Source: Methylococcaceae bacterium (GTDB lineage: Bacteria; Pseudomonadota; Gammaproteobacteria; Methylococcales; Methylococcaceae). From it: 5,618 nucleotides of DNA. Under the pieces are notes generated by a model. It was given only the letters and a program-made list of their open reading frames with translations. It was not told the origin of the DNA and ran no database searches. Below are positions 1-5,618 of the stretch, piece after piece. A program made the translations under genes and the position numbers. The first letter of the stretch is position 1. Every line of letters starts with the position of its first letter. The stretch covers positions 1 through 5,618 of the forward strand of contig SXQV01000231.1 of the NCBI GenBank assembly GCA_005792805.1. Reading direction: 5' to 3'.

Positions 1-32
1 CGAGAACCACGACGCGGCGCAAGGCGGCCCGC

Positions 33-143
33 CTACCTGGGCGGCGGCGCGCCGGCCGGCAGCTTGCCATGGCGACGGAGGCGCTCGGCGTCGAGCTGGG
101 CGTCGGTCTGGTAGTGCGCCACCTTGAACAGCAGCCGCTTGAA
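33..143 (-). CDS. C-terminal fragment of an unrecognised protein
   Basis: On the minus strand a protein-like reading of about 36 residues ends in TAG at 33-35. It reads roughly FKRLLFKVAHYQTDAQ and then LDAERLRRHGKLPAGAPPPR. I do not recognise the family. The charged, helix-like composition followed by a Pro/Ala/Gly tail looks like a genuine C-terminus, whereas the plus-strand reading of the same bases is Arg-rich and unlike a protein. GC content is 83% over 1-60 and 72% over 61-120, well above the adjoining yejF sequence. The frame stays open leftward in coordinates up to 896, but past about 143 it is only the antisense of yejF, so I end the fragment at the discontinuity. The bases after its stop (1-32) show no terminator. 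It may come from another locus joined here by rearrangement or by assembly error. Confidence 0.35.
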   Translation of the reverse strand, partial: FKRLLFKVAHYQTDAQLDAERLRRHGKLPAGAPPPR

Positions 144-1247
144 CCCACCACTGCGCTGGATGTGACTTTGCAGGCCCAAGTGCTGGAGTTGCTGCGCCGC
201 CTGCGCAAGGAAACCGGCATGGCCCTGTGGCTGATTACGCACGATTTCGGGACGGTGGCTGAAGTAGCTGATCGGGTTGCCGTAATGCGTGCGGGGGTGC
301 TGGTTGAAACCAGTGGCCCGGAATTCTTTGCGGGTCCCCAGCATCCCTACAGTCGTGAGTTGTTGAGCGCGATGCCTCGACTGGAAGCCTGTTTGCAGAG
401 AGAGCCTCGGACCGAGGCGGCGCTCATCGAAAATCGGTCTCCGCTGCTGGATGTCCGCGACTTCAGAGTCTACTACCCGATCAGGCAGGGTGTTTTTCAG
501 CGTACCGTCGATCATGTCCGTGCGGTCGATGGCGTGTCGTTTCAGCTTGGGCACGGAGAGACGCTGGCACTGGTGGGCGAGTCTGGCTGTGGCAAGACCA
601 CGCTGGGCAAGGCGCTGCTGAACCTCGTTCCGGCGACGAGCGGCGAGGTGCGGCTGAATGGGATCACGATTTCCGGTCAGTCGGGCGGTGCCCGGTACCA
701 TCGTCAGCCCGGCATGCAGATTGTGTTTCAGGATCCTTATTCGTCGATGAATCCCCGGATGGTGGCGGGCAATATTCTCGAAGAAGGACTGCGGGCACAG
801 CAGCCCCGGATGACGGCGGCTGAGCGGCGGGAGAAGGTGGAGGCGTTGCTGGTCGCCGTGGGATTGCCGGTCTCGGCCTGTGGGCGCTATCCGCACGAGT
901 TTTCGGGCGGCCCGCGTCAGCGTCTTTGCATTGCGCGGGCCTTGGCAGTGGAACCGAGGCTGTTGATCTGTGATGAGCCAACCAGTGCCCTGGATGTCTC
1001 GGTTCAGTCTCAGGTGATCCGGCTACTGAAGGAGTTGCAGGACCATCACGGGCTCAGCTATCTCTTCATTACGCATGACCTGGCGGTCGTATCGGAGCTG
1101 GCTGACCGTGTGGCCGTTATGCACTCAGGCAGGATGGTCGAGACGGGAACGGCCCGCCAGGTGTTGTTCCGTCCTGATAACGATTACACCCGGCGCCTAT
1201 TGGCGGCTTTGCCTGGGCTACACAAAAAAGCCAGGGTGGGCTTTTGA
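69..1247 (+). CDS. yejF: YejF-type peptide/microcin C ABC importer ATPase, 5'-truncated
   Basis: This is the ATPase of a peptide importer; the E. coli homologue YejF carries two fused nucleotide-binding domains and energises the YejABEF permease for microcin C and peptides. Recognisable homology starts only at EPTTALD (residues 25-31, base 141), the end of Walker B of domain 1, followed by its H-loop (TH, 57-58). Walker A, Q-loop and signature of domain 1 are missing, roughly 160 residues. Domain 2 (about 124-385) is complete: Walker A GESGCGKTT 170-178, Q-loop Q221, signature FSGGPRQRL 278-286, Walker B and D-loop LLICDEPTSALD 298-309, H-loop H336. The linker YYPIRQGVFQRTVDHVRAVD closely matches that of YejF. 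The ATG at 69 lies in unrelated sequence and is unlikely to be a real start. The usual signature Gln is Pro282 (CCG, one base from CAG). Dipeptide importer ATPases of the DppD-DppF or GsiA type are the alternative. As read here the product would probably not be functional. Confidence 0.85.
   Translation: MATEALGVELGVGLVVRHLEQQPLEPTTALDVTLQAQVLELLRRLRKETGMALWLITHDFGTVAEVADRVAVMRAGVLVETSGPEFFAGPQHPYSRELLSAMPRLEACLQREPRTEAALIENRSPLLDVRDFRVYYPIRQGVFQRTVDHVRAVDGVSFQLGHGETLALVGESGCGKTTLGKALLNLVPATSGEVRLNGITISGQSGGARYHRQPGMQIVFQDPYSSMNPRMVAGNILEEGLRAQQPRMTAAERREKVEALLVAVGLPVSACGRYPHEFSGGPRQRLCIARALAVEPRLLICDEPTSALDVSVQSQVIRLLKELQDHHGLSYLFITHDLAVVSELADRVAVMHSGRMVETGTARQVLFRPDNDYTRRLLAALPGLHKKARVGF
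1224..1245 (-). terminator. Probable intrinsic terminator for the HEAT-repeat gene, overlapping the yejF 3' end
   Basis: A perfect 7-bp inverted repeat, AAAAGCC (1226-1232) and GGCTTTT (1239-1245), encloses a 6-base loop. Read on the minus strand it ends in six T residues (1229-1224) and starts 7 bases after the stop of the HEAT-repeat gene, the right position for Rho-independent termination. Only three stem pairs are G:C, so it may be weak. On the plus strand it overlaps the last yejF codons and has only four T residues, so it would serve that gene poorly. No folding energy was computed. Confidence 0.5.
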
Positions 1248-1252
1248 GCCGA

Positions 1253-1936
1253 TTAGTTATCTGGCTCGACTTCGGGGGCTCCCGTAGCCGTCTGATCCTT
1301 GAGTACCTCGTTGATCGACTCCTTGAGATCCTCAGGGATACTCCTGGATGCCGCCTTGAGCCTCAGCCCGTCTTGAATGCGCCGGTAATTGGTCGAATCC
1401 TCTTCCTGACCGAGCATGAAGTCTTCGAGTGTGGAAAGTGCGCTGAAGCGAACGTCCTCGCTCTGATCTTCCAGGGCAGACATAAGGGCCGCAATGGTGG
1501 CATCGGACGGCCCGTCCAGCGAGCCAAGGCTCAGGGCGGCGGCATTACGCACCTCGGCATTTGCATCCGTGGTCAGTAACTGTCCCAAGGTGGCTTCCGT
1601 TTCGGGATTGGGGTAGGCGCCCAGTTGCTCGACAGCCTCGATCCGCTCTTCATCATTTGTACTGCCGAGTTGTGTCATGGCTTCGGCGATCTGCTCCTTT
1701 TCAATCTGATCGTCGTCCAATAATTCATCGGACCCCAGTGAATCTGCCTCCATTGGCGAAGGCAGTGGAGCCGGCGTAGATGCGGTATCCGATTTAGGGG
1801 CGGGAGCAGGTTCTGCGACAGTCTCAGCCGCTTTATCCTCCGATTCCGGTGAATCGGATTCCAGGTTGTAGAAAACGGCGGCTACGATAACGCTGGAAAT
1901 CAGCAGGGTAATAAGAAGAATCCGGGAAATGGGCAT
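1253..1936 (-). CDS. Membrane-anchored HEAT-repeat protein
   Basis: The product has 227 residues and no recognised specific function. Residues 5-22 are strongly hydrophobic (ISRILLITLLISSVIVAAVF), with little positive charge before them, and fit a single N-terminal signal anchor without a lipobox. Residues 26-66 form an acidic Pro/Ala/Ser linker that would hold the domain away from the membrane, probably in the periplasm. Residues about 76-175 hold three or so degenerate HEAT repeats, for example DEERIEAVEQLG, NAEVRNAAALSLGSL and SEDVRFSALSTLEDF. Such helical repeats usually bind proteins. The C-terminus (about 183-227) is helical and then acidic. The ATG at 1934-1936 is preceded by GGAAAG at suitable spacing. 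An extended -10 promoter lies upstream and a hairpin lies just after the stop, so it is probably transcribed alone. It converges on yejF with 5 bp between the stops. The HEAT assignment is firm; the cellular role is unknown. Confidence 0.8.
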   Translation of the reverse strand: MPISRILLITLLISSVIVAAVFYNLESDSPESEDKAAETVAEPAPAPKSDTASTPAPLPSPMEADSLGSDELLDDDQIEKEQIAEAMTQLGSTNDEERIEAVEQLGAYPNPETEATLGQLLTTDANAEVRNAAALSLGSLDGPSDATIAALMSALEDQSEDVRFSALSTLEDFMLGQEEDSTNYRRIQDGLRLKAASRSIPEDLKESINEVLKDQTATGAPEVEPDN

Positions 1937-2020
1937 GGTCTTTCCGTAGTGGGCTGCAATTTGCCAAATAAAAACAGGACGCGCCGTTCGGTTGTGGTTC
2001 CCGTCCGGTATATGGCGGAA

Positions 2021-2029
2021 ATTCTATCA
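2021..2029 (-). promoter_or_regulatory. Candidate extended -10 promoter for the HEAT-repeat gene
   Basis: The minus strand reads TGATAGAAT, a TGN extension followed by TAGAAT, one mismatch from the sigma-70 consensus TATAAT. The -10 hexamer is at 2021-2026, about 85 bases before the ATG. The best -35 at normal spacing is poor (TTCCGC at 2043-2048, 16 bp); a better TTGATT at 2048-2053 is too far away (21 bp). Extended -10 promoters tolerate a weak -35. The location in the 164-bp gap between two same-strand genes supports the call, but it rests on eye inspection only. Confidence 0.35.
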
Positions 2030-2100
2030 GACGGCTCAAAAAGCGGAAATCAAGGCTCGGCGGCTATGCCCGGATGTTCCCTTTTTCTGGTCCGGTTTGC

Positions 2101-3075
2101 CTAATTCGACGGCGGTGACCAGAAAACCCCCGGCGGCAAGGCCGGCTTGTTACCCGCTGATGGGCTGCCACTCCATGGCTCGATGTGCTCGAAAATCTGC
2201 TCGGCCGATTTCTTCTCCTTATCACCCAATGGCTTTACGCGACCGTCGCAATAGTGTTTGCGCAGAGAGGCTTGGATCTGAGTGTCCGTTTCCTGGGTTA
2301 GAGGGCTAACCTCCTGCCAGACGGCGTCCGACTCACAGATCTGTTTTCTGGCTTCGGTCGTGGCTCGCAAGAAACCCTCCATGGCTTCTGGACGGGCTTT
2401 TTCCCATGTCTCGCGGAAGACATAACCCAGCGCCGGAACATCGGCCTCAATGCCGAGTGCGGTCTGGATGGCCCGACCATCAACGATCTGCCGGTAACCC
2501 TGGGCTTCCAGTTTCGCTGCATAATTCCAGTAAGTCAGGACCGCATCGAGTTGTCCTTGTTGCAGTGATTGATTGAGTAACGGAGGTGCGCCAAAGGTGA
2601 CGATGGTCTTCTTCTCAAGATCTAGCGAACCCGTTTTCTGCGCGACGGCTTTCAGCAGTAACCAGTTCTTGTCCATGCCACCCCCTGCAACGCCCAGGCG
2701 TTTGCCGCCCAGGTCGGCGACTCCGTGGATGGGCGAATCTTTGGCGACCATCAATGCGCCGTGGCTGGAGGAGTAGGGGGCAAAGCGATAGTCCTGGCCT
2801 TGCGCACGCTGGCGGGCTACCCAAATCCAGTCGGAGACGATGATGTCAAGGCTGTTGCCTTGCAGGCCAATGCGCCCCGCCTCCGGGCTGGCCAGTTCAG
2901 TCGTTTCGATCTTGATGCGATTGGCCGCGTCCAGCTTCTGGCTTTTGATGACGGCCAATTCCCAGTTGAGCGTGCCGAAGGCCAGCGCCCCGACTCTGAT
3001 GATGCTTGGCGCGGAATCCGCCGCAGACGCCGTTGAGAAGGCCAGTAGACAGAAAACCGAGAGTGACTTGAACAT
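2101..3075 (-). CDS. NitT/TauT-type ABC transporter substrate-binding protein
   Basis: The product has 324 residues and should be the periplasmic solute receptor of an ABC importer. Residues 1-18 are a classical Sec signal peptide (hydrophobic FCLLAFSTASA, cleavage likely after ASA at 16-18), with no lipobox. The mature protein matches the NMT1/SsuA-like type II binding fold: an N-terminal strand IIRVGALAFG, the GALMVAKDSPI and DLGGKRLGV segments (106-129) typical of the first lobe, and QGQLDAVLTYWNYAAKLEAQGY (173-194), where such proteins sense and enclose ligand. Two mature cysteines, C247 and C276, could form a disulfide. The ligand cannot be inferred; taurine, nitrate, sulfonates and thiamine precursors are all used in the superfamily. 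No permease or ATPase gene lies nearby. It starts 44 bp after pmbA on the same strand without a clear terminator, suggesting co-transcription. A weak AAGAAG about 11 bases before the ATG is the only ribosome-binding candidate. Confidence 0.8.
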   Translation of the reverse strand: MFKSLSVFCLLAFSTASAADSAPSIIRVGALAFGTLNWELAVIKSQKLDAANRIKIETTELASPEAGRIGLQGNSLDIIVSDWIWVARQRAQGQDYRFAPYSSSHGALMVAKDSPIHGVADLGGKRLGVAGGGMDKNWLLLKAVAQKTGSLDLEKKTIVTFGAPPLLNQSLQQGQLDAVLTYWNYAAKLEAQGYRQIVDGRAIQTALGIEADVPALGYVFRETWEKARPEAMEGFLRATTEARKQICESDAVWQEVSPLTQETDTQIQASLRKHYCDGRVKPLGDKEKKSAEQIFEHIEPWSGSPSAGNKPALPPGVFWSPPSN

Positions 3076-3119
3076 AGACTGTGACTTCTTAAGAGAGCAA
3101 TGACAGCGGGGGAAACCGG

Positions 3120-4466
3120 CTAATTGCCAGCGATGGTCATTTGATCCAGCAGTATGGAGCCGGTTCGGGTATTGCTGCGGAAGTCAATGTCATTACCGAC
3201 GGCGACCAAGTTCTTGAGCATGTCTTTGAGGTTGCCGGCAATGGTGATTTCCTCGACCGGATATTGAATCGCCCCGTTTTCTACCCAGAACCCTGCCGCT
3301 CCCCTTGAGTAATCGCCGGTTAACAGGTTGACACCTTGCCCCATCAGTTCGGTGATCAGCAGTCCTGTCCCCATTTGTTGCAGAAGCCCGGCCTGGTCGA
3401 GTGTTCCAGGGTCGATGATGAGGTTATGGACTCCTCCGGCATTACCGGTGGTCGTCATGCCTAGTTTTCGCGCTGAGTAGGTGCTCAGTACGTAGGATTC
3501 CAGAATGCCATCGCGGACGAGGTGATGGGGGGTGGTTCTGACGCCTTCGGCATCGTATGGGACGCTGCCCAAGGCCTTTTTCAAATGCGGTTGCTCGTGT
3601 ATCTGCACGAAATCGGGAAAGACCGGCTTGCCCAACTGATCAAGCAGGAAGGACGATTTTCGGTAAAGGTTGCCGCCACGGATAGCGCCAATAAAATGCC
3701 CCAGCAAACTGGAGGCGACATCGGCGGCAAAGATGACTGGACATTGCCGGGTGCTGAGACTTCTGGCACCCAGCCGGCGTATCGTGCGCTCGGCCGCAAT
3801 CCGTCCTATTGCTTCGGGCGACTGGAGATCTTGAGCATCCCTGGCCACCGTCCACCAGTCATCCCGCTGCATTTGCTGGTCACGCTCACCAATCACAGAG
3901 ACGCTGAGGCTATGACGGCTGGAGGCATAGCCGTGCAGAAAGCCGAGGCTATTGCCCATGACCCTGAGGCCCTGGAAGGTGTTGAGGCTGGCGCCTTCGG
4001 AATTGCTGATATCGGCGTGATACGCCCGCGCCGCATTTTCGCAGGCGACGGCCAGATCAATGGCGGCTTCCGCCTCGATGGCCCAGGGATAATAGAGGTC
4101 AAGGTCAGGAAATTCGGTGGCGAGCTGATCGGCTTCGGGGAGTCCCGTGCAGGGATCTTCAGCGGCATGGCGTGCGATGCGGCAAGCGGCGGCCACGGTT
4201 TCCCGCATCGCTTGCGCACTGAGGTCACTGGTGCTGGCGGAGCCTTTGCGCTGGCCGATATACACCGTCAACCCCAGGCCACGGCTGCGGTGATGCTCGA
4301 CTGTTTCTACCTCACCCAAGCGGGCAGTGACCGATAGACCGGATTCGACACTGATTCCGGCTTCGGCGCTAGTCGCGCCTTGCTTGGCGGCTTCCGCCAT
4401 GCAGTCGGCAACTAGGAACTCGATGTGGGTGAGTTGGGCTTGGATGGAGGCGGGTAGGTCGGACAC
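3120..4466 (-). CDS. pmbA: Metalloprotease subunit PmbA/TldE
   Basis: PmbA (TldE) pairs with TldD in a cytoplasmic zinc protease that completes microcin B17 maturation and degrades the CcdA antitoxin in E. coli; many bacteria have it without microcins. The 448 residues match the family's usual length of about 450. Family landmarks include RSRGLGLTVYIGQRKGSAST (61-80), SNSEGAS (155-160) in the N-terminal domain, EGVRTTPHHLVRDGILESYV (307-326), STYSARKLGMTTTGNAGGVHN (328-348) and the C-terminal block GDYSRGAAGFWVENG then YPVEEITIAGNL (384-413). PmbA lacks the HExxxH zinc motif of TldD, and so does this protein. The partner tldD is not in the window, which is common. The GTG start (4464-4466) is backed by AGGAG six bases upstream. 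Upstream lies a foreign-looking methyltransferase rather than the yjgA gene next to pmbA in enterobacteria. The gene looks intact and functional. Confidence 0.95.
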   Translation of the reverse strand: MSDLPASIQAQLTHIEFLVADCMAEAAKQGATSAEAGISVESGLSVTARLGEVETVEHHRSRGLGLTVYIGQRKGSASTSDLSAQAMRETVAAACRIARHAAEDPCTGLPEADQLATEFPDLDLYYPWAIEAEAAIDLAVACENAARAYHADISNSEGASLNTFQGLRVMGNSLGFLHGYASSRHSLSVSVIGERDQQMQRDDWWTVARDAQDLQSPEAIGRIAAERTIRRLGARSLSTRQCPVIFAADVASSLLGHFIGAIRGGNLYRKSSFLLDQLGKPVFPDFVQIHEQPHLKKALGSVPYDAEGVRTTPHHLVRDGILESYVLSTYSARKLGMTTTGNAGGVHNLIIDPGTLDQAGLLQQMGTGLLITELMGQGVNLLTGDYSRGAAGFWVENGAIQYPVEEITIAGNLKDMLKNLVAVGNDIDFRSNTRTGSILLDQMTIAGN

Positions 4467-4472
4467 TCAAAG

Positions 4473-4477
4473 CTCCT
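4473..4477 (-). promoter_or_regulatory. Shine-Dalgarno sequence fixing the pmbA GTG start
   Basis: The minus strand reads GCAGGAGCTTTGAGTG. The AGGAG core lies six bases before the GTG at 4464-4466, ideal spacing, which supports GTG as the true start of pmbA. Confidence 0.75.
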
Positions 4478-4527
4478 GCGGTCGTTGTGGCCCCTTTGGT
4501 AACAGTCCGGCGGGGGCAATGAGGGGG

Positions 4528-4533
4528 ATTGTA
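4528..4533 (-). promoter_or_regulatory. Possible -10 element upstream of pmbA
   Basis: TACAAT on the minus strand differs from the sigma-70 consensus TATAAT at one position and sits about 62 bases before the pmbA start, inside the 174-bp GC-rich spacer 4467-4640. A convincing -35 is absent: TTCACC is only 8 bp away, and TATCAC at 18 bp is a poor match. No other gene or terminator is evident in the spacer. Low-confidence call. Confidence 0.25.
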
Positions 4534-4640
4534 CCGATCCGGGTGAACGTCGTGATATGGGCGATAGTTCCGGCGGCGTTAGGATGGGACGGCTGGGCGC
4601 TTACAGAGAACGTGGCGGCCAGTCCCTCTCGAATGCAGGG

Positions 4641-5483
4641 TTAGGTCGGGTTGGACGTTTTTAATTGCCTCGCTAACTTGAAGCCTATTTTTTCTGCAAG
4701 TAATACAGGAACTGCGTTCCCAATTTGACGCATAGCCTCACTCCACGTGCCTTTGATGACGAAATCATCAGGAAAAGTTTGAATTCGTTTTGCTTCAAAG
4801 GTCGTTAGGTAACGAACGCTTCCATCATTGAAGCGAATCATGTTTTCCCCGCCAGGAACCCCGTGCCCGCCAGCCTTGATTGTCTTTGACGGCCAATCAA
4901 AATCACTACCTGTATGTCCTGGATATGTGCGCGCACCATCCCGAAATATGTGGTCAATTATCCCATGGTCTGATTTTGGGTTTGGCGTATCAAATAAAGC
5001 ATCTCGCATAGTTTGCCATGGCAATGATTCCGGCTCAAACATCCCGTACTTGTCTTTTAGTCGAGATATTCTTTCTCGCAGAGGTGCATCTAAGTCAGGT
5101 TTCAATAGTTTATGTACTTTATGGCGATCCCAGTATTCTCCAGTTATGTACATGTCCCAGAGAAGCTTATCTTCTGAGTGTGTTTCAGTGGGGAATGACC
5201 AAGGCAGTGAAATGTCTTCTCTTGTTCCAACAATCACAACCCGCTCTCGTGTTTGTGGCACGCCATAATCTGCGGCATTTATTAGTTTGAACTGAACATT
5301 GTACTTTTTCCCGGTATAAGAAATACTACCAATATTGCGAAGTTCATTGAGGTGGTATTTCCAGTTGGCACTATTGCCAGACATAAAATCTGGATAACTT
5401 AGTCTGAATATTATGTATTCAAAATATTCGGAAAAAGTTTGGCGAAGTAGGCCTTTTACATTTTCAAATACAAAAGCTTTCTT
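4641..5483 (-). CDS. C5-cytosine DNA methyltransferase, N-terminally truncated
   Basis: This is the C-terminal two-thirds of a Dcm-type enzyme that methylates cytosine at C5 in a specific DNA sequence. Homology starts upstream of the first ATG (5382-5384): codons up to about 5483 read KKAFVFENVKGLLRQ, which holds motif VI (ENV, 5457-5465). Numbering from the ATG, motif VIII is QTRERV (44-49), a variable target recognition region spans about 75-180, motif IX is YLTTFEAKRIQTFPDDF (192-208) and motif X is QIGNAVP (220-226). Motif I (FxGxG, SAM binding) and motif IV (PCQ, catalytic Cys) are missing because the gene is replaced by transposase sequence at about 5478-5488. An in-frame stop at 5499-5501 rules out translation from further upstream. 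As read here it cannot be catalytic. GC is 32-42% in the stretches counted, against about 60% in pmbA, which suggests horizontal acquisition. The target sequence and any partner restriction enzyme are unknown. Confidence 0.9.
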   Translation of the reverse strand, partial: KKAFVFENVKGLLRQTFSEYFEYIIFRLSYPDFMSGNSANWKYHLNELRNIGSISYTGKKYNVQFKLINAADYGVPQTRERVVIVGTREDISLPWSFPTETHSEDKLLWDMYITGEYWDRHKVHKLLKPDLDAPLRERISRLKDKYGMFEPESLPWQTMRDALFDTPNPKSDHGIIDHIFRDGARTYPGHTGSDFDWPSKTIKAGGHGVPGGENMIRFNDGSVRYLTTFEAKRIQTFPDDFVIKGTWSEAMRQIGNAVPVLLAEKIGFKLARQLKTSNPT

Positions 5484-5485
5484 GA

Positions 5486-5617
5486 TTACCCATAAGCCTC
5501 AGCCAACTTGAGCAATCTCCCTGGCATAGGCGGTGTGTGGGCAGCGGCGTAGAGAAATCTGGGCATCATGGCCTCCAAGTCGAACCTGCGATTGAAGCGG
5601 TAACAAAATTCGGCCAG
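5486..5617 (-). mobile_element. IS1595-family (ISXO2-like) transposase, C-terminal fragment
   Basis: The minus strand carries an open frame from the window edge to a TAA at 5486-5488. Its 43 residues begin LAEFCYRFNRRFDLEAMMPR and end TPPMPGRLLKLAEAYG. The YRFNRR segment and the TPPMP..LLKLAE tail are characteristic of the C-terminus of IS1595-family DDE transposases, where this region follows the catalytic Glu. The catalytic residues lie outside the window. After the stop, methyltransferase codons begin within a few bases, so there is no room for the usual non-coding margin and terminal inverted repeat. The gene may be complete beyond the window. The family assignment comes from remembered sequence patterns, not from a search. 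Confidence 0.7.
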
Positions 5618-5618
5618 A

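Noticed and set aside
144..896. Long minus-strand open frame continuing antisense through yejF.
   Set aside because: The plus strand over the same bases encodes canonical ABC ATPase motifs. The minus-strand product has no recognisable family pattern, and such open antisense frames are common in GC-rich genes.
2118..2145. Hairpin CCGGC...GCCGG followed by GGGTTTT near the end of the binding-protein gene.
   Set aside because: It lies inside the coding sequence before the stop, and the T run is short and interrupted by G residues. It is better explained by Pro/Gly codons than by a terminator.
3584..3598. HEQPH in PmbA resembles the HExxH zinc-protease motif.
   Set aside because: It aligns with EEHPH in E. 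coli PmbA, a non-catalytic segment. TldD's zinc motif is HExxxH and PmbA does not carry it, so the match is chance.
3522..4337. A 271-residue plus-strand open frame antisense to pmbA.
   Set aside because: It lies wholly within a well-conserved PmbA coding sequence on the other strand and shows no family motif.
5474..5479. HindIII-like site AAGCTT at the methyltransferase/transposase join, suggesting a cloning junction.
   Set aside because: Another AAGCTT occurs inside the methyltransferase (about 5163-5168), and the left join has no such site, so a cloning chimera is not supported.
1..5618. CRISPR arrays, tRNA or rRNA genes, tandem repeats, riboswitches.
   Set aside because: I saw no regularly spaced repeats, tRNA-like folds or conserved RNA motifs. 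The non-coding gaps (largest 174 bp) are accounted for by short promoter-like sequence only.

Overview
The window looks like a chromosomal fragment from a proteobacterium, most likely a gammaproteobacterium. The evidence is a full-length PmbA/TldE of the gammaproteobacterial length and C-terminal pattern, a YejF-type peptide/microcin C importer ATPase, and about 60% GC in the core genes. The core holds three intact genes. It is bounded on both sides by genes that have lost their 5' ends at abrupt sequence discontinuities.

Layout, left to right. Positions 1 to about 140 are very GC-rich (about 75-80%) and read on the minus strand as the C-terminus of an unrecognised protein. They join abruptly to the Walker B region of the first nucleotide-binding domain of a YejF-like ATPase, which then runs intact on the plus strand to 1247. 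Five bases further on, the convergent stop of a minus-strand gene appears. That gene encodes a membrane-anchored HEAT-repeat protein (1253-1936), and a small hairpin with a T run overlaps the end of yejF. Upstream of it, on the same strand, lie a secreted NitT/TauT-type substrate-binding protein (2101-3075) and pmbA (3120-4466, GTG start with a strong Shine-Dalgarno sequence). The last two are 44 bp apart and probably co-transcribed; the HEAT gene has its own plausible extended -10 promoter.

Upstream of pmbA, after a 174 bp spacer, GC content falls from about 60% to 32-42%. A minus-strand C5-cytosine DNA methyltransferase begins here (4641 to about 5483). It keeps motifs VI, VIII, IX and X and a target recognition region, but lacks motif I (SAM binding) and motif IV (catalytic Cys). 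At about 5478-5488 it abuts, without a visible inverted repeat, the C-terminus of an IS1595-family (ISXO2-like) transposase that runs off the window.

No complete novel system is visible. The main points of interest are the two discontinuities, each about 130-140 bp from a window end and so possibly contig-end artefacts; the truncated, compositionally foreign methyltransferase next to pmbA; the orphan binding protein downstream of pmbA; and the uncharacterised anchored HEAT-repeat protein.
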